A stretch of DNA of 35,306 bases from Chloroflexota bacterium (GTDB lineage: Bacteria > Chloroflexota > Limnocylindria > P2-11E), in contig JACPEQ010000046.1 of assembly GCA_016183435.1 (NCBI GenBank), positions 1-35,306 of the forward strand, read 5' to 3'. The stretch's first letter is position 1; the number at the start of each line of letters is the position of its first letter. Shown one piece after another: positions 16,998 to 30,059 of this stretch. The notes beneath the pieces were generated by a model that had not been told where the DNA came from, made no database searches, and saw only the letters and a list, made by a program, of their open reading frames with translations. A program made the position numbers and the translations under genes.

Positions 16998-17336
16998 ATG
17001 GCAACAGCCGTCGCAGAAAAGGCGAAAGAGAAGGCCAAGACCACCACCAAGCTGAAGCCGCTGGGCGCCCGCGTGGTCATCAAGCCGCTACAGCGCGAGG
17101 AGATGACCAAAAGCGGGATCGTCCTGCCGGACACCGCCAAGGAGAAGCCGCAGGAGGGGATCATCGTCGCCGTCGGGCCCGGCGGGCTCGACAAGAACGG
17201 CAACAAGGTGGAGATGGTCCTGAAGGTCGGGGACAAGGTCCTCTACCAGAAGTACGCCGGGACCGAATTCAAGATCGATGACGAGGAGCACCTGGTCATG
17301 CACCAGGACGACGTCCTCGCCCTCGTCGAGGGCTAG
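16998..17336 (+). CDS. groES: Co-chaperonin GroES (with Lys/Ala-rich N-terminal extension)
   Basis: LKPLGARVVIKPLQREEMTKSGIVLPDTAKEKPQEGIIVAVGPG...; SD-like GGAGGGAG upstream of ATG 16998. Confidence 0.96.
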   Translation: MATAVAEKAKEKAKTTTKLKPLGARVVIKPLQREEMTKSGIVLPDTAKEKPQEGIIVAVGPGGLDKNGNKVEMVLKVGDKVLYQKYAGTEFKIDDEEHLVMHQDDVLALVEG

Positions 17337-18986
<1,650 letters not shown>

Positions 18987-19007
18987 GAACCCTCTCTCTC
19001 CGCGAGC

Positions 19008-19041
19008 GGAGGCCCGGCCCGATCGAAAGGGTCGGGCCTCC
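19008..19041 (+). terminator. Rho-independent-like terminator hairpin after groEL
   Basis: GGAGGCCCGGCCC-GATCGAAA-GGGTCGGGCCTCC: 13-bp stem with one G.U pair, followed by TGCTTCTTC. Confidence 0.8.
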
Positions 19042-19136
19042 TGCTTCTTCGGGACCGTTGCATGCTCGGCTGCCGGACCCCTTGTCAAACGGGCGCGTCG
19101 GTGGCAGAACACGCGCCGGAAAGGAGGGGAGACCAC

Positions 19137-19574
19137 TTGAACGCACTCCTCACCTCTGCGGGTTTCCTTCGCTTCGGCGGCATCGTGCTTCTTCTCGTCG
19201 GCGTCGCGGGTCTCGTCGGTATCCCAGGGCAGTCCTTCTGGGCCTTCACCGATGGTGAAGACATCGCGCATCTCGCGCTGGGCATCGTTGGCGTCGGCGC
19301 GGGCTTTGGCCTCAAGAACGCCGGTCTGCACAGGCTTCTCACGATCGTCGTGTTCGCGACCGCCATCGTCTTCGCGCTTTGGGGCCTGATCCTGCCGTCC
19401 GGCGGCGCCTTCACCGCGCCCGACAAGTTCGCCACCCCGAACTTCTACGGCCTCGCCAACCTCGAAAGCCCGATGGACAGCATCCTTCACCTCGTCGTCG
19501 CGGTCTGGTCCGGCCTCGCGCTCTGGATGGAGCGTCGCGCACCGGCGTTGGCAGCGGCACCACAGAGCCGCTAG
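19137..19574 (+). CDS. DUF4383-like four-TM membrane protein
   Basis: TTG 19137 preceded by AAGGAGGGG; FLRFGGIVLLLVGVAGLVG, HLALGIVGVGAGF, LLTIVVFATAIVFALWGLIL, DSILHLVVAVWSGLAL. Confidence 0.6.
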   Translation: MNALLTSAGFLRFGGIVLLLVGVAGLVGIPGQSFWAFTDGEDIAHLALGIVGVGAGFGLKNAGLHRLLTIVVFATAIVFALWGLILPSGGAFTAPDKFATPNFYGLANLESPMDSILHLVVAVWSGLALWMERRAPALAAAPQSR

Positions 19575-20152
19575 CTCTGACCCCCGCTCGGATCCAGAAG
19601 AGGGCCGGTCTCCGGCCCTCTTCCCGTTGAGAGCGTAGCGAGCCATTGCTCGGCGTCGGCGTTCGAGCGGAACCGCAACACGTTCAGGTGCGGATACCGA
19701 CCCGGCGCGAACTTCGCTTCCCAGCGTCGGCGGCGCCTGCGATACGTTCGCAGCGCGTAGAGCACAAGCGAGTCGCGTGAGAAGAACGCGTTGCGGACCG
19801 TCTCGCGGTTGCCGCTCCATAGCGCCTCGCCAAGGCGGATCCGCCGCAGCGTGCGCCGGACGATGCGCCAGAGCGCCACGCGCAGGGGCACGTCTAGCCA
19901 CACCACCGTGTCGGCTCGCTCGTAGATCAGCTCTCCCAGCTTGCCGTAGTTGCCGTCGATGACCCATCCGTCGGTGCCGAGTTCGGGCTCGACGCGGCCA
20001 CGGAAGGTGTCCGCGTCGAGCGGTGTCCACGCGGGACCCCAGTGGAGAGCATCGAGCTCGATGAAACGAAGGCCAAGCTGGGCGGCCAGGCGCCTCCCGA
20101 AGCTCGTCTTTCCCGCGCCTGGGCTGGACCCAATGACGGAGATACGCCGCAC
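19571..20152 (-). CDS. P-loop kinase-like protein (adenylate kinase/topology-modulation FlaR-like)
   Basis: ISVIGSSPGAGKTSFGRRLAAQLGLRFIELDALHWGPAW, WVIDGNYGKL and VWLDVPLRVALWRIVRRTLRR. Confidence 0.85.
   Translation of the reverse strand: MRRISVIGSSPGAGKTSFGRRLAAQLGLRFIELDALHWGPAWTPLDADTFRGRVEPELGTDGWVIDGNYGKLGELIYERADTVVWLDVPLRVALWRIVRRTLRRIRLGEALWSGNRETVRNAFFSRDSLVLYALRTYRRRRRRWEAKFAPGRYPHLNVLRFRSNADAEQWLATLSTGRGPETGPLLDPSGGQS
19598..19622. terminator. Perfect hairpin (candidate bidirectional terminator) inside the 3' end of the minus-strand kinase-like CDS
   Basis: AAGAGGGCCGG-TCT-CCGGCCCTCTT, 11-bp perfect stem with A- and T-flanked arms. Confidence 0.75.
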
Positions 20153-20177
20153 CCGGTGACGATACGGGCGCGCGAGG

Positions 20178-20906
20178 TCACTGCGAAGGCGGGGCGATCC
20201 TCGACTGCATGACGACGGGCCCCTCTCGCTTGCCGGTCGACGACGTCTCGACGGTCACCGCGCAGCGCTCGAATCCGGCGAGCTCCTGACCGATCTCGAC
20301 CATCTGGATGCGCTCGGCGTCGGGTCGGAAGCTCGCGCCGCGGACCCACTTGCCGTCGGGGGCGATGAGCCAGAGCGCGTAGAGCTGCCCCTGATCCAGC
20401 GGCCGCAGGTCGTGGAAGACCACGAAGGCGGGCTTGCCCGACGCCGGCTGCATGAGGTTGCCGCCCGAACCCTTCCACTGATCGACGCCGGCCATGTACC
20501 AGGTGCGTCCGCCGAGGGCGACGTTGGCCAGGCCGCGCTCGTACTCGTCCCGCTCCGCCTGGACCGCCTGGAGCCGCAGCGTCTGGTTCGCGTCGAACCC
20601 GAGCAGGAGCACGATCGCGGCGGCCATCGCGAGCATCCGCGGATCGAGCGGGATGCGCGGCAGGCGCACCGCCCGCCGCTGCCGGCGCACATCCTCCGCG
20701 GCCGCCGCGAGGATGCGGTCCTTCAGGTCGGCCGGAGGCTCGCGGAGCGGGACCGTATCGGCGAGGGCCGCGACGACCTCGGCGATCTCGCCCGCGGCCG
20801 CGCGGCACGAGGCGCAGCCCCGCAGGTGGGCGGCGACGGCGTCGCTCCGATCGGCGGGCAGCGCCCCGACCGCGTACAGCTCGAGGTCGTCGAGGACATG
20901 GGTCAT
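20178..20906 (-). CDS. Anti-sigma factor, RskA type with zinc-finger-like N-terminus
   Basis: HVLDDLELYAVGALPADRSDAVAAHLRGCASCRAA (HxxxCxxC), single TM, C-terminal RskA domain; overlaps the sigma gene by 4 nt. Confidence 0.88.
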   Translation of the reverse strand: MTHVLDDLELYAVGALPADRSDAVAAHLRGCASCRAAAGEIAEVVAALADTVPLREPPADLKDRILAAAAEDVRRQRRAVRLPRIPLDPRMLAMAAAIVLLLGFDANQTLRLQAVQAERDEYERGLANVALGGRTWYMAGVDQWKGSGGNLMQPASGKPAFVVFHDLRPLDQGQLYALWLIAPDGKWVRGASFRPDAERIQMVEIGQELAGFERCAVTVETSSTGKREGPVVMQSRIAPPSQ

Positions 20907-21451
20907 CGGACCGCTCCGAGGACGCGCCGCATCTTCTGCAGGCCGATGCGCATCCGGCCCTTCACCGTCCCGAGGGGCACTCCCATGAGCTCGGCCAGCT
21001 CGGACTGGGTGTACCCGCCGAAGTACGCGAGCTCGATGGTCCGGCGCTGGGCCTCGGGAAGGGTCTCGAGCGCCGCGCGGACGGAGCCGCGCTCGACGTT
21101 GCGGGCGGCCTCCTCCGCGGTGTCGAGCTCCGAGGCCGTGTGGTCGGCGGCTTCCAGCGGGGCCGGGCGGAAGGCGGTGCGCCGGCGCAGCACGTCGACC
21201 GCCCGGTGGTGGACGATCGACAGGAGCCAGCTCCGGACGTTGCCGCGCTCGCGCCGGAACGTCCCGGCGCCGCGCCAGGCGGCCAGGAACGCGTCCTGGA
21301 CGACGTCCTCGGCGGCCTCCGGCTCGCCGAGGATGCGGTAGGCGAGCGTGTACGACACGCGGCCGTAGCGGTCGTAGAGGCCGCTCAGCGCCGACAGATC
21401 ACGCGCAGCCAGCGCCTCGGCGAGGACGTTGTCGTCCCGCTCGACCGTCAT
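20903..21451 (-). CDS. ECF RNA polymerase sigma factor (SigK-like)
   Basis: LYDRYGRVSYTLAYRILGEPEAAEDVVQDAFLAAWR and LPEAQRRTIELAYFGGYTQSELAELMGVPLGTVKGRMRIGLQKMRR. Confidence 0.93.
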   Translation of the reverse strand: MTVERDDNVLAEALAARDLSALSGLYDRYGRVSYTLAYRILGEPEAAEDVVQDAFLAAWRGAGTFRRERGNVRSWLLSIVHHRAVDVLRRRTAFRPAPLEAADHTASELDTAEEAARNVERGSVRAALETLPEAQRRTIELAYFGGYTQSELAELMGVPLGTVKGRMRIGLQKMRRVLGAVR

Positions 21452-21523
21452 CTACGGAAGGGTACGGAGGGGGCCTTGCTCTGGATGAAAAAGGGGAGGG
21501 AAGGAGGTCGGAAAAAGAAGCGA

Positions 21524-21802
21524 CCCGAGCGACCTGCTTCCGGTCCCAGCCACTGCTTCGAAGACAGTGTCCGGGTCGTGGAGCCGGTCCTCGATACCCT
21601 CTCGGACCGCCTTTGATGCTATCTCCGGTTGCGCTCCCAGGACCTGGCCCTTGATAGGATCTCGGGCCCTGCCGATCCCTTTAGCAGACCCCTCGGGTCG
21701 CGCTGAAACATACGGTCCCACCCATGGCCCAACAAGCGCTTTTTCCACGATCTCGATCGGCGTGACGTCATCCGTGTCCACCGATCCCCGCAGTTATCCA
21801 CG
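21524..21802 (+). repeat. Copy 2 of dispersed intergenic element
   Basis: CCCGAGCGA 21524-21532; TCGATACCCTCTC 21591-21603; TTGATGCTATCTC 21613-21625; TTGATAGGATCTC 21651-21663; CAGACCCCTCGGGTC 21685-21699 (identical 15-mer to copy 1); GCAGTTATCCACG 21790-21802 (reverse complement of the 13-mer in copy 1). Confidence 0.8.
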
Positions 21803-21935
21803 CGGATCGAACAGCGCTGTGGACAGCAGTGTCTTTCGTCCCCACCGCGCGCAGACCGAGGCCCGCAGGACGAGGTCGAGCACGGTGTCGCGAGGAGGGC
21901 TTTGGCCCGACCGAGCGTCGGACAAAAGCAAACAT

Positions 21936-21992
21936 CCCGAGCGACGACCGACCGACGGATCACGCACCTTGAGGCGATCTCGGTAGCGCTCC
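21936..21992 (+). repeat. Partial third copy of the element
   Basis: CCCGAGCGA 21936-21944 and TTGAGGCGATCTCGGTAGCGCTCCC starting 21969, closely matching TTGATGCTATCTCCGGTTGCGCTCCC at 21613. Confidence 0.65.
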
Positions 21993-22136
21993 CCCGGGCG
22001 GCCCCCTCTCGGGACGGTCGCGAACTTTAGTCCCGCTCAACGGAAGGCCGCGAGCCGTTCATCCACGATCCGACGTGCCGGATATCCACCAGTTCGGCGA
22101 GTTATCCACCGAAGCCTGCGCCCCTACCATCGACGA

Positions 22137-24413
22137 GTGTCCGACCCGATCCTCGACGTCCTGAACGAAGAGCAGCGTCGGGCGGTCGCCCACGGCACGG
22201 GCCCCTTGCTCATCCTCGCCGGCGCAGGGTCGGGCAAGACCCGCGTCCTGACGCACCGGATCGCGTACTTGCTGCGCGACCTGAACGTCCCGCCGCGCGC
22301 GATCCTGGCCGTCACCTTCACGAACAAGGCCGCTCGCGAGATGCGCGAGCGGCTCGCGCGCCTGGTGCCTGCGGCCGCCCTGGCGGAGCTGACGGTCGGT
22401 ACCTTCCACGCCTTCTGCGCGCGCCTCCTTCGGCGGCACGCCCGGGCGGTCGGCATCGAGCCGAGCTTCGCCATCTACGACGAGGCGGACCAGCGCGCGC
22501 TGCTCCGCCGGGCGATGGAGGACGCCGGGCTCGGCGAGCGCCTCGTGCCGCCCGGCGCGATCTCAGCGACGATCTCGAACGCGAAGAACGAGCTGCGGGG
22601 CCCCGCCGACCTGGCCGGCGGCGCGCGCGGGCAGCTCGAGCGCGTGACGGCGATCGTCTGGCCGCGCTACGAGGCGCTGCTGCGCGAGAACAACGCCCTC
22701 GATTTCGACGATCTGCTGCTGTTCGCGGTGCGGCTCTTCGAGACCGACGACGACGCGCTGAACCTGTGGCAGGACCGCTTCGACCACATCCTCGTCGACG
22801 AATACCAGGACACGAACCGCGCTCAGTACGTGCTCCTCCGGTACCTCAGCGGCTGGAAGCAGAACCTCGCCGTGGTGGGCGACGACGATCAGTCGGTCTT
22901 CTCGTGGCGCGGCGCGGACCTGCGCAACATCCTCGACTTCGAGCGCGACTTCCCCAAGACCTCGGTCGTGAAGCTCGAGCAGAACTACCGCAGCACACAG
23001 CGCATCCTCGACGCGGCGCACTCGATCGTCCGGAACAACGCGTCCCGCACGGAGAAGCGCCTCTGGACCGATCGCAGCGGGGGTGAGGACGTCGTCATCA
23101 TCGAGGCGTACGACGAGCGCCACGAGGCCCAGCTCATCGCGCGCGAGATCGAGCAGCTGCGGCGCGAAGGCGAGGCCAAGGCGCCGCGCGACGTCGCGAT
23201 CCTCTATCGCACGAACGCGCAGTCACGGGCGATCGAGGACGCGTTCCGCGAGTTCGGTCTCGCCTACCAGGTGGTCGGCGGCGTCTCGTTCTACGAGCGG
23301 CGCGAGGTCAAGGACGTGCTCGCGTACCTCCGTCTCGTGCGGAACCCGCAGGACACCGTGGCGCTCGGCCGCGTCGTGAACGTGCCGCCGCGGGGGATCG
23401 GTCCGAAGACGCAGGCCGCGCTGCTGGCCGCTGCGCGCGAGCGCGGAGTGCCGGTGGCCGACGCGCTCCGCGACGCGGACGCGATCGCCACCGTCCCGCA
23501 GCGGCAGCGCTCCGCCCTCGCGTCGTTCGGCCGGATCGTCGCGGAGGTGCGCGCCGCGGTGGAGGAGCGCGACCTGCCGGAGATCGTCGACCTCCTCCTC
23601 GACCGCTCCGGGTACGCCGCGTACCTGCGCGACGGCACGCAGGAGGGAGAGGAGCGGTTCGCGAACGTGCTCGAGCTCCACAGCATCGCCGAGGAGTTCG
23701 TGCGGCTGCCGCGCGACGAGCAGCTCCCCGCGTTCCTCGAGGACGTCGCGCTCGTCTCCGACCAGGACCAGTACGAGGAGGCCAAGCCCGCGGCGACGCT
23801 CATCACGCTGCATGCGGTGAAGGGACTGGAGTTCCCGATCGTGTTCCTCACCGGCATGGAGGAAGGCGTCTTCCCGCACGTGCGGTCGCTCGAGGAGGAG
23901 GCCGAGCTCGAGGAGGAGCGGCGGCTCTGCTACGTCGGCGTCACCCGCGCGATGCACCGCTGCTATCTCACCTGGGCGCGGCAGCGGATGCTGTTCGGCC
24001 GCACGTCGTCGAACCCCCCGTCCCGGTTCCTGCGCGAGCTGCCGCACGAAGGCGTGGAGCGGCGCAGCAGCGGCGAGGCCGAGGAGCGCGACGTGTGGGC
24101 GGAGCTCGACGACGAGGCCGTGCGCGCGAGATACGAGGATCGGCGCGCGGCTCGCCGCCGGAGCGCGCTCGAGGGGCTGCCGTCCCGGTGGAGCGGCGAG
24201 CGGAGCGGCGACGGCCGCCGCGCCGCGGACGCGGTCCGCCCGGCGGAGGCTGCGCGCTTTCGCGCGGGGCAGAAAGTGCGGCACCCCACGTTCGGCGAAG
24301 GCATCGTCGTCTCGAGCGCGGTCCGCGCCGACGACGAGGAGGTGACCGTCGCGTTCCCGCGGAAGGGCGTGAAGAAGCTGATGGCCGCCTTCGCGGATCT
24401 CCGGCCCCTCTGA
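22137..24413 (+). CDS. UvrD/PcrA-family superfamily I DNA helicase
   Basis: LNEEQRRAV, LILAGAGSGKTRVLTHRIAYLL, VTFTNKAAREM, VDEYQDTN, VGDDDQSVFSWRGA, LEQNYRST, TLHAVKGLEF, CYVGVTRA, and the C-terminal VRHPTFGEGIV of PcrA. Confidence 0.96.
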   Translation: MSDPILDVLNEEQRRAVAHGTGPLLILAGAGSGKTRVLTHRIAYLLRDLNVPPRAILAVTFTNKAAREMRERLARLVPAAALAELTVGTFHAFCARLLRRHARAVGIEPSFAIYDEADQRALLRRAMEDAGLGERLVPPGAISATISNAKNELRGPADLAGGARGQLERVTAIVWPRYEALLRENNALDFDDLLLFAVRLFETDDDALNLWQDRFDHILVDEYQDTNRAQYVLLRYLSGWKQNLAVVGDDDQSVFSWRGADLRNILDFERDFPKTSVVKLEQNYRSTQRILDAAHSIVRNNASRTEKRLWTDRSGGEDVVIIEAYDERHEAQLIAREIEQLRREGEAKAPRDVAILYRTNAQSRAIEDAFREFGLAYQVVGGVSFYERREVKDVLAYLRLVRNPQDTVALGRVVNVPPRGIGPKTQAALLAAARERGVPVADALRDADAIATVPQRQRSALASFGRIVAEVRAAVEERDLPEIVDLLLDRSGYAAYLRDGTQEGEERFANVLELHSIAEEFVRLPRDEQLPAFLEDVALVSDQDQYEEAKPAATLITLHAVKGLEFPIVFLTGMEEGVFPHVRSLEEEAELEEERRLCYVGVTRAMHRCYLTWARQRMLFGRTSSNPPSRFLRELPHEGVERRSSGEAEERDVWAELDDEAVRARYEDRRAARRRSALEGLPSRWSGERSGDGRRAADAVRPAEAARFRAGQKVRHPTFGEGIVVSSAVRADDEEVTVAFPRKGVKKLMAAFADLRPL

Positions 24414-24522
24414 CATCTTCGCACGATGCGGTAAAGACGTGCTCGCTTGCACGTTCGTCGAACCGCTGAGGGCGATGTCTCGTATGTAGGGCAGCGGAGC
24501 CGTTCGGAACGGGGGAGGTCGC

Positions 24523-25551
24523 ATGAACGAGACGCAGCGCTATCTCGCCGTCGAGCACTACGAGGACTTCCAGGACGGGTTGATCGGCAGGCGCGAGCTG
24601 TTCCGCCGGCTGACGCTCATCCTCGGGACGAGCGCGGCCGCCTCCGCGTTCGTCGCGGCCTGCGGCGGCGCTCCGGCGGGCACCACCGCCACCGCGGCGG
24701 CGACGGCGCCGGCCACCGCGGCCGCGACGACAGCACCGACAGCGGCGCCGACCGCTGCGGCGACGACCGCCGCCAGCCCGGCCCCGGCCGTCGCGTACGC
24801 GACACCGCCGCCAGCGACGACGACCGATGGGATCACCGTGAAAACGGACGATCCGCGCATCACCGCGGGCCCGCAGACCATCAAGGCCGCGGACGGCGCG
24901 AACCTCATCGGGTACCTCTCGCGTCCGAAGGCCGACGGGAAGTACCCCGCGATCCTCGTCATGCACGAGAACCGCGGGCTGCTCGAGCACATCAAGGACG
25001 TGACGCGCCGCGCAGCGACGGCCGGTTTCGCCGCGGTCGCCATCGACGTGCTCTCGCGTGACGGCGGTGCCGACAAGCTGTCCGACCAGGCGGCGTACAA
25101 CGCGGCGCTCGGCAGGCGCGCGCCGGCGGACATGGTGAAGGATTTCGCCTCCGTCCTCGACTTCATGAAGACGCAGCCGTACGTGAACGGCACGAAGCTC
25201 GGCGCGACCGGGTTCTGCTTCGGTGGCGGCACCGTGTGGCATCTGCTGAATGGCGGGGTCGCCGTGCAGGCCGCCGCGCCGTTCTACGGTCCGGTGCCGC
25301 AGGACCCCTCAGGCATCGCCTCAACGAAGGCGGCGGTGCTCGGGGTGTTCGCCGAGACGGACAACAACGTGAACGCCGGAATGGCGCGCGTCGAGGAGGC
25401 GCTGAAGAAGGCCGCGACCACGTACAAGTTCAACACCTACCCCGGGACCATGCATGGGTTCCACAACGACACGGGCCAGCGCTACAACGCCGACCAGTCG
25501 CGGAAGGCCTGGGTCGACGCGATCGAGTGGTTCCGGAAGTATTTAGGGTGA
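24523..25551 (+). CDS. Exported dienelactone-hydrolase-family lipoprotein with Ala/Thr/Pro linker
   Basis: FRRLTLILGTSAAASAFVAAC lipobox-like leader, TATAAATAPATAAATTAPTA linker, GYLSRPKADGKYPAILVMHENRGL, GATGFCFGGGTVW and YPGTMHGFHND (Cys-His DLH signatures). Confidence 0.9.
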   Translation: MNETQRYLAVEHYEDFQDGLIGRRELFRRLTLILGTSAAASAFVAACGGAPAGTTATAAATAPATAAATTAPTAAPTAAATTAASPAPAVAYATPPPATTTDGITVKTDDPRITAGPQTIKAADGANLIGYLSRPKADGKYPAILVMHENRGLLEHIKDVTRRAATAGFAAVAIDVLSRDGGADKLSDQAAYNAALGRRAPADMVKDFASVLDFMKTQPYVNGTKLGATGFCFGGGTVWHLLNGGVAVQAAAPFYGPVPQDPSGIASTKAAVLGVFAETDNNVNAGMARVEEALKKAATTYKFNTYPGTMHGFHNDTGQRYNADQSRKAWVDAIEWFRKYLG

Positions 25552-28249
<2,698 letters not shown>

Positions 28250-28253
<4 letters not shown>

Positions 28254-29209
28254 GGCCGGAACGTCACGTCCTTCACGGCGGGCGCGCTCTGGATGTCGCC
28301 GATGCTCTTCGCCGCCTCCCAGGTCGTGGCGATCTGGGCCATGTCGGTGTCGGTCAGGGGACCGGCGGCGAGGTCGAGCACGGTGAAGACCCACTCGAGG
28401 AAGGCCTCGTCCACGCCGCGCTTCTGCGCGACGTCCTTGAAGACCTCGGCCTTGTTCGCCATGAGGTAGGCGCGCGAGGACGCGAGCATCCTCTGGAGCT
28501 CGCCGAGCGCGGCGCGCTTCGCCTCGGCCTTGTCGCGGTACGTGACGATGACGCTGTTCACCGGACGGTGCCCGGACAGGCGCGTGAACTCCTCGGTGAC
28601 GTTGACGAGCGTCCGGTGGTCCGCCGAGCCGCGCAGCCGGTAGAACGCGAGCTGCGCGAGGACGGCCGCGTCGAGCTTGCCGTCCCTGAGGAGCGTCGCC
28701 GTCGCCTCCGGTGGGGTCTCGCTGAACTTCACCTCGCCCGTGCGCAGGTCGGTGTTCAGGCCGTGCTGCTTCTGGAGGACGTACCGCGTCTCCAGGACGA
28801 ACGTGCCGCCGAGCGACGCGACACCGATGGTCTTCCCCTTCAGCTCCGCCGGCGAGCGGACGCCGTCCTTGCCGACCATGAGCGCCGTGCTCGAGATGTT
28901 CACCAGGCCGTTGGAGAGGATGAGGAAGCCCGGCTCCGCTCCCGGTGCGCGAGGGAGGGCCAACGGCGTCGCCTCGAGCGCGTCGTACTGCTTCGTGTTC
29001 GCGGCGGGGATGATCTGCGCCAGCGGAAGGAAGCTGACCTTCACGTCGACCGTCGGCGACGTCACCTTGCCGTTCACGATCCCCCAGAGCAGCGCGTGAC
29101 GGCTCGGGTCATCGGCGTACGCGATCTCGAGGGTCGTGCGCTGCGCGGGCTCCGCCGGCGCGGGTGTGCAGGCCGCGACGAGGATCGTGAGGACGGCGAG
29201 GAGCTTCAA
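28250..29209 (-). CDS. ABC transporter substrate-binding lipoprotein (NMT1/SsuA-like)
   Basis: TTG 29209 start; LLAVLTILVAAC lipobox; KGKTIGVASLGGTFVLETRYVLQKQHGL and KLDAAVLAQLAFYRL periplasmic-binding features. Confidence 0.85.
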
Positions 29210-30048
29210 CGGGGGACCTCCATCGCGAAAGTGGACGACGCAGTGTCCGCGCGGTGCCTCGTCACGAGCCGCTCGAGACGGGCGAACACGAGCCCGTCCG
29301 CGACGAAGACGAGGACGATGATGACGAGGATCGCGGCGTACAGCAGTGCCGTGTCGAAGACCGTGCGCGCGTACGCCATAAGGTACCCGAGCCCGCTCGT
29401 CACGCCGAAGATCTCGGCGACGATGCCGACCTTCCATCCGACGCCGTAGGAGAGCCGCAGCGAGCTCACCAGCTCCGGAAGGATCTGCGGCAGGACGATG
29501 AGGCGAAGGCGGCGCAGCCGGTCACGCGTGAACGACCGGCCCATCTCGTAGACGTCCTCGTCGATCGTGAGGAGTCCCGCCCAGACGTTGGCCATCGTGA
29601 ACGGCAGCAGGATCGCGACGATGACGAAGACGACGGCGACGTCGTTCACGCCGAACCAGAACACGGCGAGCAGCGCCCAGCCGACGGTCGGGAACGCGTT
29701 GAGGATCGGCAGGAGACGGTGCGCGACCAGGATCCGCGTCAGGCGGAGGAAGCGCGCGGCGATCATGAGGCCGGTCCCGGCGACGATCGCGACCGCGACC
29801 GCGACGACGACGCGGAACAGCGACACGTACGTGTGCTGCGCGAGCCCGGGATCGACGAACAGCTGGGCCGTCAGCGGGAGCACGCGCGCGGGGTCGGGCG
29901 CGATGTCGCTCGGCACACCCGCGGTGCTGGAGGCGATCCACGCGAGGAGCACGGCCGCCAGCGCGCCGTCCGCGACGATGCGTTGTGCGCGTAAGGAAGG
30001 CCGTCCCGGACCGACGGCCCAGGCTGGTGTGCCGCTCACCCCGTTCAT
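29206..30048 (-). CDS. ABC transporter permease (SsuC/TauC-like)
   Basis: LLPILNAFPTVGWALLAVFWFGVNDVAVVFVI and the EAA-loop-like VLPQILPELVSSLRLSYGVGWKVGIVAEIFG. Confidence 0.92.
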   Translation of the reverse strand: MNGVSGTPAWAVGPGRPSLRAQRIVADGALAAVLLAWIASSTAGVPSDIAPDPARVLPLTAQLFVDPGLAQHTYVSLFRVVVAVAVAIVAGTGLMIAARFLRLTRILVAHRLLPILNAFPTVGWALLAVFWFGVNDVAVVFVIVAILLPFTMANVWAGLLTIDEDVYEMGRSFTRDRLRRLRLIVLPQILPELVSSLRLSYGVGWKVGIVAEIFGVTSGLGYLMAYARTVFDTALLYAAILVIIVLVFVADGLVFARLERLVTRHRADTASSTFAMEVPR

Positions 30049-30059
30049 ACTCCCAGGTG

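Noticed and set aside
21452-21781. 109-aa minus-strand ORF (MDTDDVTPIEIVEKALVG...) in the repeat-bearing gap
   Set aside because: Reading frames are not preserved between the two element copies, so nucleotide-level conservation is a better explanation than coding.
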